DNA from: Nocardia speluncae NBRC 108251
Lineage (GTDB): Bacteria; Actinomycetota; Actinomycetes; Mycobacteriales; Mycobacteriaceae
Direction of reading: 5' to 3'
NCBI RefSeq assembly: GCF_001613245.1
Contig: NZ_BDBZ01000035.1
Span: 186,001-250,000 of the forward strand
DNA length: 64,000 nucleotides
Below, one piece after another: positions 17,149 through 26,060 of the stretch. The position numbers and the translations under genes were made by a program. The notes beneath the pieces are model-generated. The model had not been told where the DNA came from. It ran no database searches and saw only the letters and a list, made by a program, of their open reading frames with translations. Positions within the stretch are counted from its first letter, which is position 1. The number at the start of each line of letters is the position of its first letter.

Positions 17149-18425
17149 GGGTGTCCTCCTTGTTCGCGCGGCGGTCGGTGGGTGCGGTCCTGGATCCAGC
17201 CGCCGACCCGCAGCAACTCCGCTTCGGCATACGGTGCGCCGATCACCTGGATTCCCAGCGGCAGACCCTCCGGGGTGCGCAGACCGGGCACCGTCACCAC
17301 CGGCAGGCCCAGTGCCTGCCAGGCCCGGCTGAGCACCGGGTCGCCGGTAGCGCCGAGCCCGGCAGGTGCGGGGCCGGGAGCGGCGGGTCCGATGATCGCG
17401 TCGTAGCCGGTCAGCAGGTCGAGTACCGCCCGCCGGGCCGCGTCGACGATCCCGCGGGCCGCCACATAGTCCGCGTCGGTGGTGGCGGCACCGGAGCGCA
17501 GCAGTTCGGCCAGGGGCCGGCTCAGCTCATCGGCGCGGGCGAGTTCGGCGGCGCGTTCCCGGGCGGCTTCGTAGGCCATCACCACGCGGTGCGCCGCGGT
17601 CGCCTCGGCCACGACCTGCTCGGCAGCGAAACCGGTAACGACCGCACCGTCGGCGACGAGCCGATCATGCAGGGCGGCAACGGCATCCGTCATAGCTGTG
17701 TCCACCACACCCAGTGGCTCCGCACTCCACAACGCGACCCGGGGCGGGCGGGTGGATTCGGTCAGCGGGTCCGGTACCGCCATGAGCGCCGACCAGGCGC
17801 AGGCGAGGTCGCGGACCTCGGCGGCGTAGAAACCGTGACTGTCCAGACTGTGCGCGAGACCGGTGATGCCGTCGGTCGCCAGCAGCCCCCGGGTCAGCAC
17901 CAGCGCGGCGACCCCGCAATAGGCGGCGGGCCGGGTGACCGAGCCTGCGGTCTGCGAGCCCAGCGCGAGCGGTACCTGACCGGAAGCGACCGCGGCGGCC
18001 GAACCGCTGGACGACCCGCCGGGGGTGTGGCCCGGCGCGGCCGGGTTGTGTGTGGGGCCGGGTGCGAAGAAAGCGAATTCGGTGGTGACGGTTTTTCCGG
18101 CGGGCACGGCGCCGGCCGCACGCCACCTGCGCACGATCTCGGCGTCCGTCGTCGCCGGGCCGGTGTCCGCGCGCAGGGCAGAGCCGCACCGGGTCGGGTA
18201 GCCGGCGACATCGATGATGTCCTTGACGCCCAGCGGAATTCCGGACAGTGCCCCGGCCGGTGCCGGCGGCTCCGAGGGCGCGTGCCGGGTGACCCAGGCG
18301 GCGAGCCGGTCTTCGGTTTCGGCGATCCGGCGCGCGGAGCGCTCCCACGCGTCGGGAGTGCTGCACTGCCCGCGGGCGATGTCGTCGGTGAGGTCGCGCA
18401 GCGACCACGGGGCGTACAGGTTCAT
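17145..18425 (-). CDS. iacH: Amidase-signature enzyme, IacH candidate
   Basis: A 426-residue amidase-signature hydrolase. The Ser-cisSer-Lys triad is visible: Lys in PLGVKDIID (about residue 67), and the serine-rich TPGGSSSGSAAAVASG with the nucleophile in TAGSVTRPA. IacH proteins of indole-3-acetate degraders are amidases of this family, thought to open an amide in the oxidised indole intermediate. The ATG at 18425 overlaps the upstream 89-residue gene by 4 bases. The amidase assignment is certain; the substrate is inferred from the cluster. Confidence 0.85.
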   Translation of the reverse strand: MNLYAPWSLRDLTDDIARGQCSTPDAWERSARRIAETEDRLAAWVTRHAPSEPPAPAGALSGIPLGVKDIIDVAGYPTRCGSALRADTGPATTDAEIVRRWRAAGAVPAGKTVTTEFAFFAPGPTHNPAAPGHTPGGSSSGSAAAVASGQVPLALGSQTAGSVTRPAAYCGVAALVLTRGLLATDGITGLAHSLDSHGFYAAEVRDLACAWSALMAVPDPLTESTRPPRVALWSAEPLGVVDTAMTDAVAALHDRLVADGAVVTGFAAEQVVAEATAAHRVVMAYEAARERAAELARADELSRPLAELLRSGAATTDADYVAARGIVDAARRAVLDLLTGYDAIIGPAAPGPAPAGLGATGDPVLSRAWQALGLPVVTVPGLRTPEGLPLGIQVIGAPYAEAELLRVGGWIQDRTHRPPREQGGHP

Positions 18426-18691
18426 CGGTCGCTCCAGGCGGCGTCGGCCGTCCAGAAATCCATCCCTGCGGCGCTGACCCCGTGGCGCCACCGCGATGTC
18501 CGGCGCAGCGCGGGTTCGGCGAGCGCGGTGACCCGGTCTGCGGCTTCGGGTCCGTCTTCGGAAACCTGCCAGTGCACCCAGTTCAGTTCCCGGCCGTCGG
18601 CATCGTGGGTGAACAGGTCGACGTGGCGCCAGCCGTAGCCGTGAGTGTCGTTGTAGCACATGAGGGTCAGGCGGGCCGGCGCGTCGACCAT
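18422..18691 (-). CDS. Uncharacterised 89-residue protein within the iac operon
   Basis: An 89-residue protein rich in Trp (6) and His, with CYNDTHGYGWRHVDLFTHD and ELNWVHWQVSED. It overlaps iacG by 25 bases and iacH by 4 bases, so it is translated as part of the operon and is not a chance frame. I do not recognise the family and it has no counterpart in the iacA-I list known to me. A small oxygenase-associated or assembly protein is possible. Confidence 0.6.
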   Translation of the reverse strand: MVDAPARLTLMCYNDTHGYGWRHVDLFTHDADGRELNWVHWQVSEDGPEAADRVTALAEPALRRTSRWRHGVSAAGMDFWTADAAWSDR

Positions 18692-19221
18692 GCGGTGCCC
18701 TCCTGCTCGATACGCGGCCGTCCAGGGCCCACGCTGTGGAAACGGCGCTGGAAATAGACGAGCGCGTCACAGTCTTCGCTGACGTCCACCCGGTCCACGC
18801 TCACCAGGAAGATCGAATGTGACCCCTGGGTGTGGTCGCTGATGATCCGGCCGACCACCCGCGCGGCAGCCGTGCGCAGCATCGGAATGTCTTCGGTGTC
18901 GTGATCCCACATGGTCCACGCGAACCGCTCCGCCATCGGGATACCGGTGGCTCCGGCGAAATGGCCGGCCAGTTCCTCATCGTGCGAACTGAGGATGTTG
19001 ACGCAGAGGCGCACGTTGCGCCGGAAAATATCGTGCGTATAGCTGGACTGATTGACACAAACGAGGATCGTGGGCGGCGAATCGGTGACGGAGCACACCG
19101 CGCTGACGGTGATACCAGCGCGACCACCCGGTCCGTTCGTGGTGACGACATTGACTGCGGCCGAAAGATTCGACATCGCCGCCCGGAAGTCACGCTGCTC
19201 GGCGGTCAATTGCTTGGTCAT
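18667..19221 (-). CDS. iacG: Flavin reductase, IacG candidate
   Basis: A 184-residue flavin reductase of the HpaC-like family, supplying reduced flavin to a two-component oxygenase. The FMN-binding region includes VVTTNGPGGRAGITVSAVCSVTD and PPTILVCVNQSSYTHDIF, and the C-terminal GSHSIFLVSVDRVDV is typical. It is the first gene of the minus-strand iac unit and would serve IacA, encoded divergently at 20957. The 18-base motif at 19279-19296 lies 58 bases upstream of its ATG. Confidence 0.87.
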   Translation of the reverse strand: MTKQLTAEQRDFRAAMSNLSAAVNVVTTNGPGGRAGITVSAVCSVTDSPPTILVCVNQSSYTHDIFRRNVRLCVNILSSHDEELAGHFAGATGIPMAERFAWTMWDHDTEDIPMLRTAAARVVGRIISDHTQGSHSIFLVSVDRVDVSEDCDALVYFQRRFHSVGPGRPRIEQEGTAWSTRRPA

Positions 19222-19278
19222 GCAACTGACGCTACGAGTGATCCACGCCTCGAGGTATCGAGATTTTCTCCGCCCGCT

Positions 19279-19296
19279 CTGAAGGTTTTCCCTACG
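19279..19296. promoter_or_regulatory. Shared iac promoter motif, copy 1
   Basis: The sequence CTGAAGGTTTTCCCTACG matches 17 of 18 bases with copy 2 at 20833-20850. It is roughly two-fold symmetric (AAGG-TTTT-CCCT), as response-regulator sites often are, and lies between the end of the kinase gene and the start of iacG. It is the best candidate for the binding site of the FixJ-like regulator. Confidence 0.6.
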
Positions 19297-19299
19297 CGA

Positions 19300-20781
19300 T
19301 CACGGGGCCGGCAGTACGAATCCGAAGACCGCTCCGCCGCCGTCGGCCGGGCGGCACCAGATACTGCCGTGCTGCCGGGTGATGATCCGATAGCTCAGCG
19401 CCAGCCCGATTCCGCTGCCGTGTGATTTCGACGTGAACGATTCCAGGAACGGATCCTGGGATACGCCGCGACCGTGATCGCGGACGGTGAAACAGCCGCC
19501 GTCGTCACGCACGGTGGTGGTCAGCACGATATGCCGGGATTCGGTGGGGCACTGTGCCATTTCGTCGATGGCATTGAAACAGAGGTTCACGATCACCTGC
19601 CCCGTGAGGACCCGTTCACAGCGGACCTGCACCGGTGCGGGATCGAGCCGCAACTCGACCCGCACGCCGGCTGCGTCCGCGCGTATCTGCACGAAGGACA
19701 GGCATTCGGCGACGATATCGTTGAGGTCGGCCACCTGCTCCACCTGCTCCAGGTGCCCGACGAAGGCACGCAACGTCGAGACGATCGTCGCAGCGCGGTC
19801 GATCTGCTTGCGCGCCGCGTCCAGGCCGAAGACCACCCGGTCGTCGAGGAGCTCCCCGCCGGGCAGATGCGAGCGGATACCGGCGATGTAGTTACCGGCG
19901 GCCGCCAGTGGCTGGCCGAGTTCGTGGGCGATCGCCATCGCCATATCGCCCATGGCGTTGTAGCGGGCCAGGTAGTTTTCCCGCCGCAGCTGCAGCCCGC
20001 GGTGTTCCTCGTCGTGGATCCGGCGCGATACATCGTGGACCAGGATGAGGAAGGCGGTCACTCCCGGCTCGTCCAGGCGCTCCAGGCTGCCGTCCAGCCA
20101 TGAGGTGGTGCCGTCCGGCTGGGTGACCTCGAGCCGCACCGAGGTCACCGGATCCGCATCCTTGGCCACCACTTCCCATACGGTGCGCCGCCCGTCCCGG
20201 TGCAGGTGGGCGTACCGGGTGAGGTGCGGTCCGGCCGGTAGCTCGACGGCCGGGTCCAGGCCGAGGCGGGTGAGTGCGGTATCGGTGGCGAAGCGGATCT
20301 CGCCCGACTCGTTCAGTACGAAAGCCATCGTGGAGGTGTGCCGGGCCAGCGCGTCCACATAGGTGGCGGTCAGCCGCAGGGCGCGTTCGGTGCGCTGCTC
20401 CCGTTCGATATCGCGGAATTGCACCAGCACCGCCGGACCGCGCGCGAGTTCGATCCGGGTTGCTACCGAGTCGGTGGGGATTATCCGCCCGGATTTGGAC
20501 CGGTAGTGCCATTCGATCCGCCGGGAGCCGTGCTCGACGGCGTCCTGCAGCCACGCGCGCCCGATCACGCGGTCGTATTGCTGCGCGGAACTACTCATAT
20601 CGTGTGCTTTGAGCGGCCGGATCTCGTCGAGGTCGAATTCCAGCATCGCGCACGCGGCCGGATTGGCCCACAGAATGTTCTTGGTCTCGGCATCGTGCAC
20701 GAGTACGCACAGGTCGGTCGCATTCATCATGGTGGCGAAATCCGAGACGACCAATTCGGGAGCGCGCGGATCGATAACCAT
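19300..20781 (-). CDS. Soluble PAS-domain sensor histidine kinase
   Basis: A 493-residue kinase with no membrane segment. Two PAS-like domains precede the catalytic core: residues about 15-125 (TDLCVLVHDAETKNILWAN) and 140-255 (STMAFVLNESGEIRF). The phospho-acceptor is His286 in IAHELGQPL; the ATP-binding N box is NLCFNAIDEM and the G boxes DHGRGVS and GSGIGLALS. It resembles FixL/TodS-type cytoplasmic sensors, so the ligand is expected inside the cell, plausibly indole-3-acetate or an intermediate. It sits between the two divergent iac transcription units and is the likely partner of the regulator at 15899. Confidence 0.9.
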   Translation of the reverse strand: MVIDPRAPELVVSDFATMMNATDLCVLVHDAETKNILWANPAACAMLEFDLDEIRPLKAHDMSSSAQQYDRVIGRAWLQDAVEHGSRRIEWHYRSKSGRIIPTDSVATRIELARGPAVLVQFRDIEREQRTERALRLTATYVDALARHTSTMAFVLNESGEIRFATDTALTRLGLDPAVELPAGPHLTRYAHLHRDGRRTVWEVVAKDADPVTSVRLEVTQPDGTTSWLDGSLERLDEPGVTAFLILVHDVSRRIHDEEHRGLQLRRENYLARYNAMGDMAMAIAHELGQPLAAAGNYIAGIRSHLPGGELLDDRVVFGLDAARKQIDRAATIVSTLRAFVGHLEQVEQVADLNDIVAECLSFVQIRADAAGVRVELRLDPAPVQVRCERVLTGQVIVNLCFNAIDEMAQCPTESRHIVLTTTVRDDGGCFTVRDHGRGVSQDPFLESFTSKSHGSGIGLALSYRIITRQHGSIWCRPADGGGAVFGFVLPAP

Positions 20782-20832
20782 CGCGCCAGCGTAGCTTTTC
20801 CGGACACCGCGTTTGCGGTCGTCCGGAGGCCA

Positions 20833-20850
20833 CTGAAGGTTTCCCCTACG
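20833..20850. promoter_or_regulatory. Shared iac promoter motif, copy 2
   Basis: The sequence CTGAAGGTTTCCCCTACG is one mismatch from copy 1 at 19279-19296. It lies about 106 bases before the iacA start, in the 175-base gap between the kinase gene and iacA. One copy for each iac unit suggests co-regulation. Confidence 0.6.
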
Positions 20851-20956
20851 AACGTTGTGGTTCGCACCTTGCCGGGCGCGGGGATTACCGATGTCGGTGT
20901 GAGCGCGCTCTCCTTACCGTCGAAGAACAGCCCATCGACGACAGGAGCAGGTGATC

Positions 20957-22111
20957 GTGTCCACCTCCGAAGCCCCGGCCCGGCCCGCGACCGGACCGGC
21001 GATTCTGGACGACGTCCTCGCCGAACTCGCCGTGCGGCGGGAGGAATTCCGCGACCAGAAATTTGTTTCGCGGGATTTCGTCGCGCGGCTCAAAGAGGCC
21101 GGAATCTACCGGGCCGCGACCCCGCGGCGATTCGGTGGCGAACCGCAGGCGCCCGCCGATTTCCTGCGCACCGTCGAAAAGATTTCGGTGGTGGACGGGT
21201 CCACCGGATGGGTGGCCAGTTTCGGCTCGGCCCTGGTGTACCTGGCGGCGTTGCCCCTGGAAACCCAGGCGCAGCTCTATGCCGACGGTCCGGACGTGGT
21301 GTTCGCCGGCGGGCTGTTCCCGGTCCAGCCCGCGGCCGAGGTCGACGGCGGTCTGCAGCTGGACGGTCGATGGAAGTTCGCCAGCGGTTGTATGGGCGCC
21401 GATGTCCTGGGTGTCGGTATCCCCGGTGATGCGAGTACCGCGGGCAAACCCCGCACCGCACTGCTGCGTCCCGAACAGGTCGAGATCGTCCAGGACTGGG
21501 ATGTCGCCGGGATGCGCGGTACCGGCTCGTTCGACCTCGTGGTGCGCGGGGCGGTGGTGCCCCACGAGTGGACATTCATCCGCGGCGGCGAACCGATGGT
21601 CGACGAACCGCTGTACCGGTATCCGACCATCGCCTATGCCGCCCAGGTGCTGGCCGTGGTCGGCGCGGGCGTGGCGCGGGCCGCGCTGGACTACGCCGTC
21701 GAAACCGGTGCGGGCCGGGCCGGGATCACCGGCGCGCCGAAACTGGCCGACCGCCCCTACTACCGGACCGCGGTCGCTCAGGCCGAAGCCGATCTGCGCT
21801 CGGCGCGCGCGTATTTCTACGAAGTCACCGAACAGGTGTGGGCGACGGTTCTGCGCGGCGATCCCGCCACTGCCGAACAGAACGCCCATCTGCGGCTGGC
21901 GGCGGCGCATATCGCCTCGACCTCGGCGTCGGTGGTGAACCGCATCATCGAGATCTCCGGTACCGCGGCCATCTTCAACGGGCACCCGCTACAGCAGTGG
22001 GCGGGCGACGCCCTGGTCCCGCAGCAGCACGCCTTTCTGGGACCCGGCCTGATCGACGCCGCCGGCGCCGTATTCATGGGGCAGCCGCCGACCGTACCCG
22101 GATTCCACTGA
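20957..22111 (+). CDS. iacA: Acyl-CoA-dehydrogenase-fold flavin monooxygenase, IacA candidate
   Basis: A 384-residue group D flavoprotein monooxygenase: the acyl-CoA dehydrogenase fold is kept (DFLRTVEKISVVDGSTGWV at the N-terminal helices, WDVAGMRGTGSFDLVVRGAVVP in the middle, SVVNRIIEISGTAAIFNGHPLQQW at the C-terminus) but the catalytic glutamate motif of dehydrogenases is absent. IacA is such an enzyme and hydroxylates the indole ring of indole-3-acetate using flavin reduced by IacG. The GTG at 20957 is 9 bases after AGGAG; a GTG two codons earlier is too close to that site. It heads the plus-strand unit iacA-B-C-D-E-F. Confidence 0.85.
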   Translation: MSTSEAPARPATGPAILDDVLAELAVRREEFRDQKFVSRDFVARLKEAGIYRAATPRRFGGEPQAPADFLRTVEKISVVDGSTGWVASFGSALVYLAALPLETQAQLYADGPDVVFAGGLFPVQPAAEVDGGLQLDGRWKFASGCMGADVLGVGIPGDASTAGKPRTALLRPEQVEIVQDWDVAGMRGTGSFDLVVRGAVVPHEWTFIRGGEPMVDEPLYRYPTIAYAAQVLAVVGAGVARAALDYAVETGAGRAGITGAPKLADRPYYRTAVAQAEADLRSARAYFYEVTEQVWATVLRGDPATAEQNAHLRLAAAHIASTSASVVNRIIEISGTAAIFNGHPLQQWAGDALVPQQHAFLGPGLIDAAGAVFMGQPPTVPGFH

Positions 22112-22142
22112 CCCGCGACCTCTTCGACGACAGGACCCTTCC

Positions 22143-22508
22143 ATGACCGACAGCCCACTCCGCGTTCTCTTCTGTCTCGGCATCAACCAGAACTTCTTCG
22201 ACCTGCCCGAAGGCGGTGTCACCACCGGTGACGTCTGGACTGCCTTCGTCGCTCTGATGGACGGCATCAAAGCGCTCGACGGGATCGATTTCATCGGCGA
22301 TATCGACGACGACTCCACCATGGTGGGGCCCTCGGACAGTTGGCCGTGGACGTGCTACCTGCTCGCCGACGCCGACGGCCACGACACCGTCAAAGCGGCC
22401 TGCGGCCTGATCCGCACGATCGGCGTGGGCGAAAGCGACTGGAAGCTCTGGAAATTCGTCAAGATCGAGGCCCGCATCGGGCGCGCCCTGACCCCGCGCC
22501 AGTACTGA
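22143..22508 (+). CDS. iacB: Small iac-cluster protein, IacB candidate
   Basis: A 121-residue protein (MTDSPLRVLFCLGINQNFFD) lying between iacA and iacC, exactly where iacB sits in described clusters. It is Trp- and Asp-rich with WPWTCYLLADADGHDTVKAA and a ferredoxin-like alternation of strands and helices. No enzyme motif is visible and the function of IacB is not settled. The name rests on size and position. Confidence 0.75.
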   Translation: MTDSPLRVLFCLGINQNFFDLPEGGVTTGDVWTAFVALMDGIKALDGIDFIGDIDDDSTMVGPSDSWPWTCYLLADADGHDTVKAACGLIRTIGVGESDWKLWKFVKIEARIGRALTPRQY

Positions 22509-22531
22509 CCATCCACCTGCCAGGAGGCATC

Positions 22532-23809
22532 ATGACAGCCCACAGTGCAGCACCGGCCGAACTCGTCGCCGAGGATCGGGTGGCCGCACGCATGTACACC
22601 GACCCGGAGATCTTCGAGCAGGAGATCGCCCGGATCTTCGAGAGCACCTGGATCTGGGTGGCCCACGAATCCGAGCTGCCCACACCGGGCAGTTTCAAAT
22701 CCACCCATGTGGGCCGGCAGCCGGTGATCGTGACCCGCAACCGCAAGGGACAGCTGAATACGCTGCTCAACCGGTGCCGGCACCGCGGGGCCAGTATCTG
22801 CGAGCAGAAGCAGGGCGTCGCCAACGGTTTCACCTGCCCGTATCACGCCTGGTCCTACAGTCTGGACGGTCAGCTCCGAGGTATCCCGTACCCCGACGGT
22901 TACGAGGGTGTGGTCGAGAAGGGTGACCTGTCCCTGCGGAAACTGCGCACCGAATCCTATGGCGGCATGGTGTTCGCGACCTTCGCCGAAGAGATCGAAT
23001 CGCTCGAGGATTTCCTCGGTGACGCCAAGCTGTGGATCGACCGGTTCATGAAACAGGGCGGCGGTTACCCGATCAAGGTGCTGGGTACGCACCGGTTCGC
23101 CTTCCATGGGAATTGGAAGATCCAGCTGGAGAACACCACCGACGGCTACCACTTCCCGATCGTGCATCGCTCCTGGATGGCCTCGGTCGACGCCGAAACC
23201 GCCGATATGATGTCGTTCATGACCGATCCGGCCGCGGTCACCCATGATCTGGGCAACGGGCACAGTGTCATGCAGATGGTTCCCGAACACTCCGATCTGG
23301 ACGCCGACGACGGCAGCGAACCGTTGCAGGCCCGCTTCGACGACCTGATCGCCGAGCTGAAGACCACCGGCCTGGACGATGCCGCGATCCGCAAACTGGT
23401 CCGCGCTATGCACGGCACCGGGTTCAACCTCAACCTGTTCCCGAACGTGTCGATGTCGGCGGCGTTCTTCCGCGTGCTGCGCCCCGTCGCCGTCGACGAG
23501 ACCACGATCGAGCACATCGCTATCGGCCCCGACGGGCCGTCCGAGATCGTGAATCCGGTCAACCGGGCGCGGATGCGGGTGCACGAACATTTCCAGGGTC
23601 CGTTCGGTTTCGGCACCCCCGACGATGCCGAGGGCTGGGACCGGGTACAGCGAGGCGCCCGGGCCGCCCCCGATATGCCGATCCTGGTCAACCGCGGCCT
23701 GGCACGGGAGAAGCCGAGCCCGGAGGGCTGGCCCACCTCCCACGTCACCGACGAGACCGGTATGCGCGCCGCCTATCACCAGTGGAAGCAGATGATGAGC
23801 GATGACTGA
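22532..23809 (+). CDS. iacC: Rieske ring-hydroxylating oxygenase, large subunit (IacC candidate)
   Basis: A 425-residue alpha subunit. The Rieske 2Fe-2S ligands are Cys82-x-His84 and Cys102-x2-His105, and the mononuclear iron site follows in ENTTDGYHFPIVHRSW, giving two further histidines. The ATG at 22532 has an AGGAGG site. It needs the small subunit encoded next and the reductase at 25054. In the iac pathway this oxygenase acts on an oxidised indole-acetate intermediate on the way to catechol. Homologues also serve aniline, anthranilate and benzoate; the iac role is set by the neighbours. Confidence 0.87.
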   Translation: MTAHSAAPAELVAEDRVAARMYTDPEIFEQEIARIFESTWIWVAHESELPTPGSFKSTHVGRQPVIVTRNRKGQLNTLLNRCRHRGASICEQKQGVANGFTCPYHAWSYSLDGQLRGIPYPDGYEGVVEKGDLSLRKLRTESYGGMVFATFAEEIESLEDFLGDAKLWIDRFMKQGGGYPIKVLGTHRFAFHGNWKIQLENTTDGYHFPIVHRSWMASVDAETADMMSFMTDPAAVTHDLGNGHSVMQMVPEHSDLDADDGSEPLQARFDDLIAELKTTGLDDAAIRKLVRAMHGTGFNLNLFPNVSMSAAFFRVLRPVAVDETTIEHIAIGPDGPSEIVNPVNRARMRVHEHFQGPFGFGTPDDAEGWDRVQRGARAAPDMPILVNRGLAREKPSPEGWPTSHVTDETGMRAAYHQWKQMMSDD

Positions 23810-24314
23810 AACCCTGACCCCCACAAGGTTGTTCACCGACGCCAGGATCACCCGGGCAATCGAGCTGAGCTGGCGGGAAGCCGACCTGCTCGACCGCAAG
23901 GACTACCACACCTGGCAGGACCTCTACACCGCCGACGGCCGCTATGTGGTGCCGATCGACCGCGGCACCGATGATTTCGACAACACCCTCAATATGATCT
24001 ACGACGACGCCCGCATGCGCGGTATGCGCGTGGTCCGGATGACCGAGGGCTACGCTCTCGCCGCCGTCGACGCCGCCGTCACCACCCGCACCGTATCGCG
24101 CTTCGTCCCGGAAACCGTCACCGACGACGAGGTACACCTGCGGGCCGCGCAGATCCTGGTCGCCTACAAACGCGGCCGTCACGATATCTGGGCCGGCGAT
24201 ATCGAATACCGTATCCGTCTCGGTGCGACGCCCGCCGACGACCGGATCGCCTTGAAGGTGATCCGGTTGGTCGACAGCGAGGACGCCGTTCCCGCCGCGG
24301 GATTCCTGCTGTGA
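23802..24314 (+). CDS. iacD: Ring-hydroxylating oxygenase, small subunit (IacD candidate)
   Basis: A 170-residue beta subunit of the SnoaL-like fold (TRAIELSWREADLLDRKDYHTWQDLYTADG is read in the N-terminal third as TRLFTDARITRAIELSW and EADLLDRKDYHTW). It carries no cofactor and forms the structural trimer with the alpha subunit. It overlaps iacC by 8 bases and iacE by 4 bases, so stoichiometric coupled translation is likely. Confidence 0.87.
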   Translation: MTETLTPTRLFTDARITRAIELSWREADLLDRKDYHTWQDLYTADGRYVVPIDRGTDDFDNTLNMIYDDARMRGMRVVRMTEGYALAAVDAAVTTRTVSRFVPETVTDDEVHLRAAQILVAYKRGRHDIWAGDIEYRIRLGATPADDRIALKVIRLVDSEDAVPAAGFLL

Positions 24315-25045
24315 CCCCGCCCGTCGCTGTGGTCACCGGGGGCGCGAACGGCCTGGGTGCGCATATCGTTCGCCGGCTGCACGCCGCCGGCCACGCGGTT
24401 GCCATCGCCGACCTGGCCGGTTCTGCCGCGTCGGCGCTGGCCGAGGAACTGGGCGGTGCCGCGCGCGGATATACCGTCGACGTCGCGGACAAAGCGTCCC
24501 TGGAGCAGTTGCTCGCCACGGTGGTCGCCGATTTCGGCGGGGTCCAGGTGCTGGTGAACAATGCCGCCCGCACCCAGGCCCGGCCTCTCATGGAGATCAC
24601 CGCCGAGGAACTGGAGGCGGTCATGGCCGTCGGCTTCCGCGCGACATTCCAGGCCTGCCAGCTGTTCGGCACCCATATGGCCGCACACGGTTACGGACGG
24701 ATCGTGAACATGGCCTCGCTGGCCGGCCAGAACGGTGGCACCGCCACCGGCGGGCACTACGCGTCGGCCAAGGGCGCGGTCATCTCGCTGACCAAGGTGT
24801 TCGCGCGCGAACTCGCCCCCTCGGGAGTCACGGTGAACGCCGTCTCGCCCGGTCCGCAGGATTCGCCGGTCGTGCACGACATCGTCGGGGAGAACAACCT
24901 CGACGCCTTCGCTCGATCCATCCCCGTCGGACGTCTGGGCGATCCGGCATTCATCGCCGATATGGTCGCCCTGCTCGCATCGCCGGCCGCCGCATCGGTC
25001 ACCGGGGCATGCTGGGACGCCAACGGCGGCCTCTACATGCGTTAG
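24311..25045 (+). CDS. iacE: SDR oxidoreductase, IacE candidate
   Basis: A 244-residue short-chain dehydrogenase with VVTGGANGLGAHI (coenzyme motif, residues 7-19), NNAAR, the catalytic Ser in NMASLAGQNGG and YASAK near residue 158. IacE proteins are SDRs that act early after the IacA step. The GTG start overlaps iacD by 4 bases. Confidence 0.86.
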   Translation: MTPPVAVVTGGANGLGAHIVRRLHAAGHAVAIADLAGSAASALAEELGGAARGYTVDVADKASLEQLLATVVADFGGVQVLVNNAARTQARPLMEITAEELEAVMAVGFRATFQACQLFGTHMAAHGYGRIVNMASLAGQNGGTATGGHYASAKGAVISLTKVFARELAPSGVTVNAVSPGPQDSPVVHDIVGENNLDAFARSIPVGRLGDPAFIADMVALLASPAAASVTGACWDANGGLYMR

Positions 25046-25053
25046 GAGTTGTG

Positions 25054-26010
25054 GTGTCCGGTAGCAAAGTGGTCGTCTCCGCGATCGTTTCGGAGACGCC
25101 GAGTATCCGGTTGCTGCGGCTGGCGCGGGAGGACGGGGCCCCGCTCGGACCCTACCGCGCCGGCGCGCATATCGACGTGACCGGCCCGACCGGCATCCTG
25201 CGCCAGTATTCGCTGTGCGGGCCACCGGCGGAGACCGCGACGCTGGCCATCGCGGTGAAACTCGAACCGGAATCGCGCGGCGGGTCGGCCGCGCTGCACC
25301 GGTTGTGCGAGGGCGACATCATCGAAATAGGTGAACCGCGCAATATCCTCGGTATCGTTTCCGGCGCCGACCGGCACGCGCTGATCGCTGCCGGAATCGG
25401 GATCACGCCGCTGCTGAGCATGGCGTACGAACTGTATTCCAGCGGAGCGGATTTCACGCTGGATTACATCTGCCGCGACCGCGTGGAGACCGCGTTCGCG
25501 GACCTGCTCGAAAACCGCGCGGAGTTTCGTGACCGCGTTCGCCTGCATACCGGGCTGTCCCGCGACGAGCAGCGCGAGGTGCTCGAATCCGTCGCCGCCA
25601 CGCTGACCCGTGACAGCGTGGTCTACACGTGCGGCCCCACCGGTTTCATGGGGACTGTCGCCGAGATCGTGACACCCGTGGTCGGTGAGACCAATCTCCA
25701 CACCGAATATTTCGAAGCGGCCGAGATCGATATCAGCGGCGATACCGCATTCACCGTCGAACTCGACACCGGCGAGAGCTTCGAGATCCCCGCCGACCGC
25801 TCCATCCTGTCGGTGCTCGAGGACAACGGTGTCGACGTCTTCAAATCCTGCGAAGAAGGTATCTGCGGGTCCTGTGTATCGAATGTGCTGGAGGGCGAAC
25901 CCGAACACCGCGACAATTGCCTGTCGGTCGCGGACAAGGCGGCCGGTAATCAGATGGCGCTCTGCGTCTCCCGGTCGAAATCGCCGAAGCTCGTCATCGA
26001 ATTGATCTGA
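25054..26010 (+). CDS. iacF: Phthalate-dioxygenase-reductase-type electron-transfer protein (IacF candidate)
   Basis: A 318-residue reductase with three domains in order: flavin-binding (RQYSLCGPP, about residues 50-58), NAD-binding (ALIAAGIGITPLLSM, CGPTGFM) and a C-terminal plant-type 2Fe-2S ferredoxin (CEEGICGSC, later DNC). It passes electrons from NADH to the oxygenase IacCD. The GTG at 25054 is preferred because TAGGAG ends 5 bases before it; a GTG one codon earlier is possible. It is the last iac gene on the plus strand, 50 bases before the transporter pair. Confidence 0.88.
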   Translation: MSGSKVVVSAIVSETPSIRLLRLAREDGAPLGPYRAGAHIDVTGPTGILRQYSLCGPPAETATLAIAVKLEPESRGGSAALHRLCEGDIIEIGEPRNILGIVSGADRHALIAAGIGITPLLSMAYELYSSGADFTLDYICRDRVETAFADLLENRAEFRDRVRLHTGLSRDEQREVLESVAATLTRDSVVYTCGPTGFMGTVAEIVTPVVGETNLHTEYFEAAEIDISGDTAFTVELDTGESFEIPADRSILSVLEDNGVDVFKSCEEGICGSCVSNVLEGEPEHRDNCLSVADKAAGNQMALCVSRSKSPKLVIELI

Positions 26011-26060
26011 TCGCGATCGGCAGATAAAGGAATTCCGTACTCGCAGGGGGAATTCTTCGC

